64,000 nt of DNA. It comes from Rhynchopus sp. YZ270_cl-10 (lineage: Eukaryota > Euglenozoa > Diplonemea > Diplonemida > Diplonemidae). Under the pieces are notes generated by a model. It saw only the letters and a program-made list of their open reading frames with translations. It made no database searches and was not told the DNA's origin. The position numbers were made by a program, and so were the translations under genes. Each line of letters opens with the position of its first letter. Position 1 is the first letter of the stretch. The DNA lies in contig OZ037930.1 of assembly GCA_964035575.1 (NCBI GenBank), forward strand, positions 248,001 through 312,000. Reading direction: 5' to 3'. Of the stretch, positions 34,312 to 43,983 are shown in pieces.

Positions 34312-35409
34312 CTATCTGCCCTCAATAGCTCTCAATGCTGGAAAGTCGTATGTTTCTAAAGAAGTGCAACCTTCAAGAAACTTGGTCCCTACTTGTGTCA
34401 CACCACTGAGTCCTGCAAAGTCGATGGAGGACAAGTCTGTGCAACCTGATAAGAAGTTTTTCCCAAGGCTTGTGACACTGTCCAATCCTGCAAAATCAAT
34501 AGAGGTTAACGCCGTGCAACCTGATAAGAAGCATCCCCCAACGCTTGTGACACTCCTCAATCCTGTAAAGTCGATTGAAGTTAACGCCGTGCATTTTGAT
34601 AAGAAGTAGTGCCCAAGGCTTGTGACACTGCTCAATCCTGCTAAGTCGATTGAGGTTAACGACGTGCAATTAAGTAAGAACCAGTGTCCAATGCTTATAA
34701 GACTGCTAAGTGCTGTAAAGTCGATGGAGGTTAACGCCGTACAATCTGATAAGAAGTCTTTCTCAAGGCTCCTGACACTGCTCAATCCTGCAAAATTGAT
34801 TGAGGTTAACGACTTGCAATTCGCTAAGAAGTATTCCCCAACGCTTGTGACACTGCTCAATCCTGCAAAGTTGAATGGCTCAACAGTACGCAATGACTTG
34901 CACTTGTACAGGAAGCACGCCTCTATTTTCGTGACGTTGCACAACCCAGATAAGTTTATTGATTCCAATGACGAACACTCAGTTAAGAAGTAGCAATCAA
35001 TTGTAGTAATAGCCAACGGGGTGCTCAGATCAAGGCTACGTAAATTATTGTGTGAGAGGAACCTGTGCGGAATCACAGATACAACTTCTGCCTGCAGAAA
35101 CAACTGCGCTACCTTGGGGTCTTTTACACGCGCAAGCCTCTCTGGTGTGGGGTCTGTCTCACCCAATGAACGAAGAGCTGCAATGGCTTCTTGCTTATAG
35201 TTTCTCGTCAACACGACTGTGTCGCCAGCACTCAGCGCTGTGATGTTGATGTCCTCTCCTTTGCCGTTCCCTCCGAAGTCCATGTCAAAGGTGTCTTCAG
35301 CAAACCCCACTGCAGTTGCCACTTTCCGCCGCAGGTCCTTCGCTGTGTCATCCACATCCACATCAACGACGTACGTATTACCATCAAATCCCTCGATGTT
35401 GAGTTCCAT
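34312..35409 (-). CDS. UBL-leucine-rich repeat (BspA-type) protein 1
   Basis: The protein has 365 residues. Residues 1-70 (MELNIEGFDGNTYVVDVDVD, then DTAKDLRRKVATAVGF, MDFGGNG, INITALSAGDTVVL) form a ubiquitin-like beta-grasp domain. A helical linker with a PERLARVKDPKVAQLFLQAE core follows. The rest is an LRR_5/BspA array of exact 25-residue units (pattern FAGLSSVTSxGxxFLxxCxxLTSID). The frame remains open upstream, but a frameshift in sister 3 shows that region is leader, so I start at MELN; an acceptor-like CCACAACAG lies 21 bases upstream. BspA-type repeats mediate protein or surface binding in other protists and bacteria. No signal peptide or membrane anchor is seen, so a cytosolic role is more likely. 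Confidence 0.85.
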   Translation of the reverse strand: MELNIEGFDGNTYVVDVDVDDTAKDLRRKVATAVGFAEDTFDMDFGGNGKGEDINITALSAGDTVVLTRNYKQEAIAALRSLGETDPTPERLARVKDPKVAQLFLQAEVVSVIPHRFLSHNNLRSLDLSTPLAITTIDCYFLTECSSLESINLSGLCNVTKIEACFLYKCKSLRTVEPFNFAGLSSVTSVGEYFLANCKSLTSINFAGLSSVRSLEKDFLSDCTALTSIDFTALSSLISIGHWFLLNCTSLTSIDLAGLSSVTSLGHYFLSKCTALTSIDFTGLRSVTSVGGCFLSGCTALTSIDFAGLDSVTSLGKNFLSGCTDLSSIDFAGLSGVTQVGTKFLEGCTSLETYDFPALRAIEGR

Positions 35410-36066
35410 TTGTGTTTTGTGTGTTTTCTGTTGTGGGAGTGGTGGAAGACACAGCCATTGATAATCCATTCTTCTTTGCGTATGGGCAAAGAGCCTTCGG
35501 TAACAGACTCGGCAGGTGATGTCGGTTAAGTAACCTGGGAGGGACAGATGTGCCCTTTGCTCAACAAAGTGGACATACAGAATTGCTGTAGCAGACAGCC
35601 GGCAGCGCTCGAGGGGCAACCTACTGTGAGGGGCGCTATTAGGTGTCAGAGCTTCAATAGTGGTTGTTGACTCAAAGCAAAAATATACTACCTTTGATAA
35701 ATTGTTGGAGTAGTGTAGTTGCCTCGGTTGTGTTGCCACAGTTGTGCAATCTCCACTGTGTCTTTTTTTTTTTCACTCTGCTTTTTTTCTAAATTGCCAC
35801 TTCACAAAAGGAAGTAGAGTAGGGTGCGTAGCGTGTGCTTTGCACGGCAACAAACATCCTCATTAAGAAGACTGCTGCTCCCTACTCATACGGAAGGAGT
35901 CACGCACTGTTGGTTAGTCCCTATCGAAGCGCATCCAACCTGATTCCTTGTTGATGACCACTTCCAAACCCTCCCCCCCTTTCAACACATCCCCACCACC
36001 TTAAAACCCTGCTCCTGTTGTGCCAGCACCGAACCCTCAAACCTTGCCGTTGCCTCAGAGACATTT
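35410..36066. other. spacer between LRR genes 1 and 2, with R1 repeat
   Basis: The first 330 bp is the 5' leader region of gene 1, ending with an R1 repeat at 35694-35758. The rest is 3' flank of gene 2. It matches 49456-50139 closely. Confidence 0.6.
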
Positions 36067-37164
36067 CTATCTGCCCTCAATAGCTCTCAATGCTGGAAAG
36101 TCGTATGTTTCTAAAGAAGTGCAACCTTCAAGAAACCTGTTCCCTACTTGTGTCACACCGCTTAGTCCTGCAAAGTCGATGGTGGTTAACGCCTTGCAAC
36201 CAAGTAAGAAGCAGTGCCCAAGGCTTGTGACATTGCTCAATCCTGCAAAGTTGATTGAGGTCAACATTGTGCAACCTGATAAGAAGTAGTCGTCAAGTCT
36301 TGCGACACTTCCCCATTCTGTAAAGTCGATGGAGGTTAACATCGTGCAACCTGTTAAGAAGTACTTCCCAAGGCTTGTGACACTGCTCAATCCTGCAAAG
36401 TCGATGGAAGTTAACGACGTGCAATATGATAAGAAGTAGTTCCCAAGGCTTGTGACGCTGATCAATCCTGCAAAGTCGATTGAGATTAACCCTGTGCAAC
36501 GTGACAAGAAGTTGTTCCGAACTCTTGTGACACTGCTCAGTCCTGCAAAGTCGATGGAGGTCAACCCCGTGCAACCTTCCAAGAAGTGGTCCCCAAGGCT
36601 TGTGACACTGCTCAATCCTGCAAAGTTGAATGGCTCAAAAGTACGCAATGACCTGCAATAGTACAGGAAGCGGTCACCTATTTTCGTGACGTTGCGCAAC
36701 CCAGATAAGTCAATGTATTCCAATGATGAACACCCAGATAAGAAGTAGTCATCAATCGCAGTAATAGCCAACGGGGCACTCAGATCAAGGCTACGTAAAT
36801 TAGTGTTTGCGAGGAACCTGTGCGAAATCACAGATACAACTTCTGCCTGCAGAAACAACTGCGCTACCTTGGGGTCTTTTACACGCGCAAGCCTCTCTGG
36901 TGTGAGGTCTGTCTCACCCAATGAACGAAGAGCTGCAATGGCTTCTTGCTTCATCGTCTGCGTGAGGCTCACTGTGTCGCCAGCACTCAGCGCTGTGATG
37001 TTGATGTCCTCTCCTTCGCCGTTCCCTCCGAAGTCCATGTCAAAGCTGTCTTCAGCAAACCCCACTGCAGTTGCCACCTTCCGCCGCAGGTCCTTCGCTG
37101 TGTCATCCACATCCACATCGACGACGTACGTATTACCATCAAATCCCTCGATGTTGAGTTCCAT
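36067..37164 (-). CDS. UBL-leucine-rich repeat (BspA-type) protein 2
   Basis: The protein has 365 residues, with the UBL head (start MELNIEG) and linker as in copy 1. One repeat unit is unusual and shared only with copy 4: FTEWGSVARLDDYFLSGC. Others in the array carry substitutions mainly at the variable x positions of the unit. It lacks one 25-residue unit relative to copy 4, its partner in the segmental duplication. Confidence 0.85.
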   Translation of the reverse strand: MELNIEGFDGNTYVVDVDVDDTAKDLRRKVATAVGFAEDSFDMDFGGNGEGEDINITALSAGDTVSLTQTMKQEAIAALRSLGETDLTPERLARVKDPKVAQLFLQAEVVSVISHRFLANTNLRSLDLSAPLAITAIDDYFLSGCSSLEYIDLSGLRNVTKIGDRFLYYCRSLRTFEPFNFAGLSSVTSLGDHFLEGCTGLTSIDFAGLSSVTRVRNNFLSRCTGLISIDFAGLISVTSLGNYFLSYCTSLTSIDFAGLSSVTSLGKYFLTGCTMLTSIDFTEWGSVARLDDYFLSGCTMLTSINFAGLSNVTSLGHCFLLGCKALTTIDFAGLSGVTQVGNRFLEGCTSLETYDFPALRAIEGR

Positions 37165-37864
37165 TTGTGTTTTGTGTGTTTTCTGTTGTGGGAGTGGTGG
37201 AAGACACAGCCATTGATAATCCATTCTTCTTTGCGTATGGGCAAAGAGCGTTCGGTAACAGACTCGGCAGGTGATGTCGGTTCGTGGTACGCCAATAAAA
37301 AGAGGAAAAGGGTGGAGAAGAGTATTATTGTGCCTCTTTCCATATGAGGGTCAACAGGTCAACAGCACAGTGTTTGTAGCGTTGACATCACTTGGTTTCA
37401 ATCCCTCCCACATGAGCCCAGCACAGAAGCTGGCACAGTCCCACAGTCCAATGCATGCAAAAGAGAGCTGACAAGAGGGGTTGGGAGAGAAGGGGGGAAA
37501 GGGTTCTTACGTTTTCATATCTGTGGGGATCACGTGAATGAAATGGACAAAGCAAAGTATGGTCAAATGCGCATGGTGTGGCAATGCGCCTTGAGTGGAA
37601 AATAACAACAAAAACAGCAAACAAAAGAAACAAGGCAACAAGAGAGAAGGCAGACAAGACACAGAGCAAAGCGGGTGGTCCCGCGCCAGTGTGTTGTCAG
37701 TTGTCTCTCCTGTCATGCAGGTGTGTACCACAGGCAAGACTCGCGTGGTCGAAACACAACACTGCAGAAATGCAATAAAGGAGAAAGTATTTGACAGAAT
37801 AAGAAAAAGATAATTGTGACAAAGAATGGTGCTGTCCTCTCCCAGCAAGATCAGAACAGCTCAC
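37165..37864. other. intergenic, 5' flank of LRR gene 2
   Basis: Roughly the first 280 bp is shared with the 5' flank of LRR gene 4. The remainder up to the cysteine-rich gene stop is unique, with AACA-rich sequence near 37600-37660. No gene. Confidence 0.5.
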
Positions 37865-38650
37865 CTACTTTGTGGACTTGCCAGACTTACCAGTGATGAG
37901 GTGCTCGTGGCAGCAGGCAGGGCAGTTCGTCCCTCCGTTGTTGGGGTCGCATGAGTCGTCCGTGTCATCAAGGCAGATGTGCAGGAAGTTTCCGTGGTTA
38001 AGAACGGAGCACTCGCCCTGATAGTAGTCCGTTGCGTACACGTCGTACTGGTCGCACGCCGGCATGCCGTAGCACACAAACAGGTCCTCGCACGTCGGTG
38101 CGTTGTCGCACACTGGCGCAACCCCGCCCACGCTCTGCAGACACATCAGGTCACCGTTGTCGCAGAAGCAGCGCTGGCACTCGTGTGGGCCTTCGTTCAT
38201 CCCCGACCACCCGTGTGCAACAGGCGTCCCGCACTGCAGTGCACAGCCCATCTTCGCCGCACACGCTGTCGGTGCAGTGCATGTGTTCTGTGTGCACGAC
38301 AGCACACCGTGTGCACACGTGCACGTGTTGCAGTTGTTCGACCCCATGTCGCTTCCACTCCAGCCGTGCGGCACCACCTCATCCGGGCACGCAAGCGTGC
38401 ACGTCGCACCACACGCAGCACCAGGCAGGTTGCACGGGGGCAGCACTCCACCCACACCACTCAGACACATCAAGTCACCGTTGTCGCAGATGCACCGGTG
38501 GCAGCCACTTGGGCCCTCGTCGCTTCCGCTCCAACCATGTGGCACACCCGTCCCACATGCAAGCCTGCACCCCATGGAAAGCGCAGGGGTACTGTGCTGT
38601 GCCACCACTGTGGCACAGAGAGACGCAAGACACAGCAGGGCTGCCTTCAT
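37865..38650 (-). CDS. secreted cysteine-rich protein with pacifastin-like repeats
   Basis: The protein has 261 residues. A signal peptide is clear (MKAALLCLASLCATVVA, cleavage near residue 17). Three repeats follow, each with a HGWSG(S/M)(D/N)xG core, then CxxCxCxxGxLxC. The Cys spacing and the CxCDNGDLMC motif resemble pacifastin-type light-chain domains (known as serine-protease inhibitors in animals), though the match is by pattern only. After residue 180 the protein changes to an acidic, Cys-containing tail (CYGMPACDQY, CLDDTDDSCDPNNGG, CPACCHEH) with a basic end. No membrane anchor, so probably secreted or lumenal. It sits between the two LRR blocks, in the same orientation. Confidence 0.8.
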   Translation of the reverse strand: MKAALLCLASLCATVVAQHSTPALSMGCRLACGTGVPHGWSGSDEGPSGCHRCICDNGDLMCLSGVGGVLPPCNLPGAACGATCTLACPDEVVPHGWSGSDMGSNNCNTCTCAHGVLSCTQNTCTAPTACAAKMGCALQCGTPVAHGWSGMNEGPHECQRCFCDNGDLMCLQSVGGVAPVCDNAPTCEDLFVCYGMPACDQYDVYATDYYQGECSVLNHGNFLHICLDDTDDSCDPNNGGTNCPACCHEHLITGKSGKSTK

Positions 38651-41600
38651 TGTGTGGTGGTGTTTTGGTTTTGAGTGTATATCTGTGTGAAGAGTGCTTC
38701 GCTAGGCCGTTCCCTCTGGACACAGACACGTCACGCTACTATCTCACTGCAGATGAACGGTGGAGGCAGCACAGACGCAGCAAAAGAACAAATGCAAACA
38801 GCCGTCAGAAGTGACATGCACGATTCACCCTGAACACGAACAGAATGGAAGCTACGAAACTCTGCGCCCTGAGTTGGTAACCAACTCTGAGCGAGAGGAC
38901 AGCCGCAATGATGACGTCTAAAAAAGAAGAAAAAAAGGGGGTGTAATGGGGGTGCGATAACTATTGTGTATTTGTTGCTCACAAAAACGTCTACCTACTG
39001 AAATGCCTCATCCCCTCCCCAGGCTACACGATGCTAAAACCCCGCCCCCTGATGTGTAAATGAAATATCAAAGTGAAAAGTTTGTACGATACTGTTCGGC
39101 TAAGCCGTGATTTAACCACCAAAGTGGAACAAAAAAAGACAAAGTCACTAAAGGGTTTGGGGGGTGCTGGGATGTGCAATGTTCCGCGGGGGTTCGTGCA
39201 ACGTCTGTGCTTGACTACAGTGTTTCTGTAGGGGGCACTCACAAAACAAACAACAGCGCCGTGTACGTTGTGTTTCGTTAACTACGTTTCATTCGAAAAC
39301 CAGTCCTTCAGGTACAGCCTACCAGGGGGGGAGAGAGGTGATCTTCCTCAGAGCGGAAAATATTGCTCGTCTTTGATACTCAGTGTTTAATAATCGGTGC
39401 TTGGGGGGTGGTTCCTTAAGTACGTATACAATACGGATATGGCTTCGACCCCGCGGATAGGCAAGGATAGACCGGATAGGGCAAAAAAGCCGTTTGTTTT
39501 TTGGGGGTAAAATCAGGTGGGAGAACCCTAAGTAAAAAACAAAACAGGAAAATCAAATTTTCAAACTGCAATAACAAGAAATGCTAAAAGTACAAAAGGT
39601 GGAGAGGGGTGGAGCAGTGCATACAAAGCAGGGAGACTCTCAGAGAAGATAAGAGGACGACGAAGGTGGGGGGTGGGGGTGGGATGGGCCCCAAAATGCG
39701 CTGTGTTCTGTTCTGTTGGACAACTCCCCCTCCCACCCCGCACCCCCCTTCAGTCATGGGGTGTGCGTATACTGGGTACTGCTTCCTTTTTGCGTTGCAT
39801 GGGACCATCACCTATACACCTACGAAGTATTAAGACCTGTGCGCAATGTGGGCCGAAGCCTCTGTACTACACAGGTAGACGCTTTTCCTCTTCCGACAGC
39901 TTTTCCCGTCTTCAACGTCTTGGAAATGCTTTCGCTATGAACGAACTTTTTGTATGACGAAGTCCACAGACTGAAGCGTTTTGTGTATGGGCAAAAATGC
40001 GAAGCAGAGAGAAGAGAGAGAGAGAGAGAAGAGGAGGGTGCACCCCCCTCCCACCTCTTCTTTGCAGAGAAACAATGGTTCGTTGAAAAAATAAAAAAAA
40101 AGGGTGGTTTCTGAATTGTGCCGTTATTGGTTGTTAGTGCCGCCTGGAGGGCTTCTGAGGGTGATGACTCATAGAGCCAGTCAGGGAGACTTCTACCAGG
40201 TGTTCGCACCGCTGCAACGTTTTTTGTCAGGTTGTTGGGTACTTCTCGCCGAATTCTAAGAAAAAGAAAAAGTCTAGGGTGTGGCGCAAATGAAGGTCTA
40301 CGCCTTGTACGCCTTGTTGTGGATCCGTAACGATATGCGTAATGTTAAGCGTGGGGAACAAGGGGACAGCGTGTTGGGCTTGAATCAAATGCACAAAGAA
40401 AAGCTCAAAAAAAGATGATGTCCCTTAGTGCGTGTGCATCTTGTTTTATTCTTCGCCACAAAGTGCTATTGAGGGTTCACGCTCCTGTTTTGCCGGGAAG
40501 CTTGTTTCCTCGTCACAGCGTTGTTCGGGTATGATTGCGGGGTAAGCGTTCTTCAAGCATGGTGATGGTGCTCGACAAATAACAAAGAGTTGCTAAACGT
40601 GCTTAAAACGCATCTCAGTCGAGCTCATGCAAAGGGCGGGACGTGAGAACAACAAATGACAAAGGTTCGAGTATTTGTGGCGAACACAAAACATGCCCTT
40701 CCTCACCGCTTTTTTGCGAAACACATGGTTGCGGTAGTGCACATACACCACTGCACACCTTTTTTTTCTCTGGGACCCCGTTTTTTTGTATCGAAATGTG
40801 CGGGCACGTATATACGTAGGATGTTGAGGGGTGCTGCTTCTTTTCTTCTTGTTCGCTGGTTTGTTTTGTCCAAAACAAATTTGTGCGGATTTATAAAAAA
40901 ACGTATGCACGTACATGCGCGTCGTGTCATATGCTTTGCAACTCCCCTTGGCTGTGCCGTTTTTGTACCAACATTTCCCCCAGACAAAATGGACTCAGGC
41001 ACCTCCGACCTGCCTTCGTATGAGGTGCACACACACAAAAAAAAAAAGGCGTTGGTTTCGCTACAGTATGTTTCGCACAAAGCAACAGGAGGAAATCGCC
41101 CCTTTATTTCCGCATTTTCCCCTCATTGTTTTGCGTCAACATAGAAAACCCCTAGAATGCGTGAAATAAAGAGCGAATCAATGTGCGGGGGGCAACAGCA
41201 AAGTAAGAGGTGAACGGCAAAAGGGGAGAGAATGGAGAAGAAGAGGAAAAAAAAAAAAAACAGACACGTTTTGCGCGAAATCGTCCGTCTTACGTGTATT
41301 GCTGTTTTCTTTTCTTCCTCTGTACTCCCCTTTCCCCCTCTCCCTTTTTTCTCACCTTCTCATATTTTTTTTTCCACAAAAAAGGAAGAAGCAAAAACAA
41401 TAAAGGTAAATAGACGTTGTTTTGGGGATGATGAACCTATGAATCGTATGATTTACTATTTAGTCCACCTCACACAAAACAAAATAGTAGGATCGGTAGG
41501 TAAGTAAAAGGAAAAAAGGTTTTTTTTCGTTGATTGCACAATCCTCCTGTTTGAGGGATGATTGGCGACCGTACCGGTAATACTATTTCCCCTTTAAAGC

Positions 41601-42835
41601 AAGCTTCGTAGGAATAAAAAAAAAAAAAAAAATTGAGGGGGCGGCGGGGGTAGAATCTCAACCCTAATGAGAGTGAGAGAGAGAGAGAGAGAGAGAGCTA
41701 AGAGAGTGAGGTAGGTAGGGGGTAGGGAAAAACAATATTTTCTGTTGTGAAGTGATGGTAAATGAGAAAAAAAAGGGGGGGGAATTGGGGAATTTGGAGT
41801 TGGGAAATGGTTGAGGTGAACGTAAGCCGGACTTAACGAAGCTTAGTCACTGAGAAGAATCCGATATGGCGCATATTCCTGTATCTCCATGCGAACAATG
41901 TCGTGGAAATAAAGGAAAAAAAAATTATCGCAATCCATACCCCCAAGAACCGATAATACATTCACGTCCCCTGCGTCGACCAGAGGGAGAAACTATTAAG
42001 ATATTTTTTTTTTTGGAAATTGTTCGTCAGGGAGGGCTCCTCGTACTGCTACACCAAGACAAATTGGTGCTGCCAACTGATCATGATGAATTTGGTAAAA
42101 AAGGAAAAACACTATTCTTTGTTGAACGATTCAGGATATGACAATTGAAAAAGTAGATGAAACGTGCTCTAAAACGCATCTCAGGACGTGGATGTTCCGT
42201 ATGGAACAAAGAAAACACTTTTTCCGTTTTAGCCTTTATTCGCACCGCAAAAGGCTTCTTAATTATTGGTGGTTTGCCGCCTTGTCACCCCCTTTGTGGC
42301 ACGGAACTCTCTCTTTGAAGGATTCTTGTAGCGAGCAACTTAGTTGCGACGCAAAAAGAAGTCAGATAAGGTTGGGTGGGCCGAAAGCCGTTCACCACAA
42401 CCGTCTCTGTGGGGGAAGAAATCCTTGGTAACAAGATACGCCTTCTGTGACAGACAGCTGAGTAAAGTAGCGTAAGAACTCTCGCAGGGGGTGTCCGCTG
42501 AGAGTGTTGTTGGCCCTGTCGGGGAGCTCTGCAGGAAGGGATCTTGGAAAAAGAAAGAAGGGGGAAAAAACAAAGTGAAGTTGATAGTGCAAAACGCCTC
42601 TGGGACGCAGGCACTGACACTCCGTGGGTTATCGAACCCCGGAGTGATGCGTATGGGAGTGGTTTACAGACAAAACAAAACAAAAACTGACAAAAGAAGT
42701 CGTTGGAACGCGGTAAAACACAGCTCGGTTGGTGTTCATGCATTGAAACACAAAAGCCCTCTTGTGTTCATTGTATCTTTGTACAATGACGTTTCGGGGT
42801 AACCTTCGTTTCGTGGTTCACATCAAAAGAGAATG
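38651..42835. other. 4 kb intergenic region with repeat remains
   Basis: No gene is supported. It contains a degraded CACCTG foldback at 39438-39523, a (GA)n block at 40010-40040, a CTCATGC-type repeat at 40600-40655, the 140 bp dispersed repeat at about 41483-41620, a (GA)n run at 41670-41698, an H1-like relic at 41816-41856, and an R6 copy at 42571-42650. Plus-strand frames at 41866-42431 do not resemble any protein. Confidence 0.45.
42571..42650 (-). repeat. R6 hairpin repeat
   Basis: Plus strand GTGAAGTTGATAGTGCAAAA, then CGCCTCTGGGACGCAGGCACT, with a closing pair AGTGC/GCACT, then a second hairpin with arms CACTCCG and CGGAGTG around GGGTTATCGAACCC. Sister copies: 14778-14850, 43905-43983, 56448-56517 and 56892-56950. 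Confidence 0.7.
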
Positions 42836-42990
42836 TCCGGTGGAGCGTGAACAGTTGGGTGGTGTTCACCCAACCGCTCGTGACCCTCTCTGTGACGCGG
42901 CTCTCTGAGAGGGTTTAGGTCTTCCGTCCAAACCGCCCTGGTGCGGACGGAACGTTGGTCAACAGCGTGACTCTCTCTCTCTATGTCATC
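42836..42990 (-). ncRNA. candidate structured RNA: three consecutive perfect 8-bp stems
   Basis: Three hairpins follow one another in a GC-rich island. Stem 1: GTTGGGTG (42854-42861) with CACCCAAC (42867-42874), extended by GAGCG/CGCTC outside a 6-base bulge. Stem 2: ACCCTCTC (42883-42890) with GAGAGGGT (42907-42914). Stem 3: TTCCGTCC (42922-42929) with GGACGGAA (42945-42952). On the minus strand a short T run follows at about 42825-42828, as for a Pol III end. I cannot match it to a known RNA class (not tRNA, U6 or SRP by motif). The strand is a guess; a decayed foldback element is an alternative. Confidence 0.35.
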
Positions 42991-43470
42991 GTCTTTGGAA
43001 GAAAGAAAACTTGGAAGAACCATTGCTACTTGCTACTGGTTATCAGTTGCTGGAACACGCGGGGGTGTTTCTTTTTTTATATACCTACAAGCAAGTGGCT
43101 TTTAAAAAAAAAGGCCTTTATTCCGGGTTTGATTTGCTGCCACTTAACCAGATTTTTTTCCTGAATCAGAAGATTCACCAACAGCCAGCTGACGAACATT
43201 TCGTTTTAGTGCCCAAATACCTCACAGAAAGAACAGTGGGCGTTAGCACCGCTTCCTACTTGAGTGAGGTGGTGGCTACCCTACCGTTGCGACCAAGGAG
43301 GACAACACCCCGTTGGCACCCAAATTGCAACAAAAAAATCAAAAAGTAGAGAAGTTGAAAGTGCAAACGCCAGTACTGACAAGTATGCCCAGTATTTCCC
43401 AATAGCATCGCCAAATTTATAAAAAAAAAACGAAAGAAAATTTGACAACCGTGAAAATAAAGAAAGGTTT
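42991..43470. other. intergenic
   Basis: Contains a diverged R6b-type module at about 43351-43376 and AT-rich sequence. The plus-strand frame at 43011-43349 is not protein-like enough to call. Confidence 0.35.
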
Positions 43471-43506
43471 ATAATATTATCCTAAGCCTCTCGTGCTTAG
43501 TCACCT
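43471..43506 (-). repeat. H1 hairpin repeat, reference copy
   Basis: A perfect 6-bp stem CTAAGC/GCTTAG encloses loop CTCTCGT (plus strand), followed by TCACCT. In gene direction the hairpin is followed by an A/T- and pyrimidine-rich stretch. This is the cleanest copy of the family. Confidence 0.75.
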
Positions 43507-43904
43507 TACATTCGTACTCGCGCAGCATCAGCTGCGCGGGTTCCACAAGTTTGTGGAAACGTAAGAAAACGTTTCATATGCACACATCTTCTTCGAACTA
43601 CTAATTTCCCAAAAAAAAAAGAAAAAAGAGGATTCGTGGAAAAACGCAGCTCGGTCGTGCTCATGCACAAGGTGGGACGTGTCCGTGTCCGAGTGGGCCA
43701 AAAAAAAAAAGGGGGGTGGAAATACATGGTCAACCGAGCGGGTTTTGTTTTGAGACAACACAAAGGAGCAAAGTACTGGCACTTTTTTTTGAGCAGTTTC
43801 CACTCAGCTTTTGCACGGAAGAACTTCCTGAAACTGAAGCTGGGCGGCCACAATGTCTTTAGACGCTTTCTAAAAAAAACTAAAATTGTTTCGGACAGAA
43901 CAAA

Positions 43905-43983
43905 GTGAAGTTAATATTGATAACGCCTCTGGGACGCAGGCACTGACACTCCGCGGGGTTATCTAACCCGGAGTGTCAGTGAA
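43905..43983 (-). repeat. R6 hairpin repeat with 13-bp outer stem
   Basis: The second hairpin here has a perfect 13-bp outer stem (CACTGACACTCCG with CGGAGTGTCAGTG), the strongest of the family. Confidence 0.7.

Larger units (their letters stand above)
34312..37440 (-). repeat. segmental duplication, block 1 (partner 48283-51575)
   Basis: Block 1 (LRR genes 1 and 2 plus spacer) is paralogous to block 2 (genes 3 and 4). Gene 1 pairs with 3 and gene 2 with 4, including the shared R1 repeat upstream of 1 and 3 and the shared sequence beyond the 5' ends of 2 and 4, up to the CATCACTTGGTTTCAATCCC region (37387, 51530). The 3' boundary of gene 1 differs from the other three just past its stop. Block 2 carries an extra 27 bp in the spacer. 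Confidence 0.85.

Noticed and set aside
35410-35739. Upstream extension of LRR gene 1 (and its sisters)
   Set aside because: The region is conserved at DNA level as part of the duplication, but the frame is broken in gene 3, so it is leader and not protein.
41866-42431. Two consecutive plus-strand frames as a gene on the opposite strand
   Set aside because: No protein-like features, no leader, AT-rich codons, and every supported gene is on the minus strand.
42600-42650. R6 second hairpin as a tRNA T-arm (GGGTTATCGAACCC)
   Set aside because: It resembles a B box, but there is no acceptor stem, D arm or anticodon arm at the right spacing; the sequence is better explained as a simple hairpin.
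42836-42990. ACAGAGA within the structured RNA candidate as a U6 snRNA box
   Set aside because: The downstream U6 sequence and 3' stem-loop are absent; the match is short and probably chance.
43011-43349. Plus-strand 112-residue frame
   Set aside because: Partly protein-like, but it runs through homopolymers and has no recognisable domain or start context.
43471-43506. H1 loop CTCTCGT as the anticodon arm of a Glu(CUC) tRNA
   Set aside because: Loop length and the U at position 33 fit, but nothing around any copy builds the rest of a tRNA. A very old tRNA-derived origin remains possible but unsupported.
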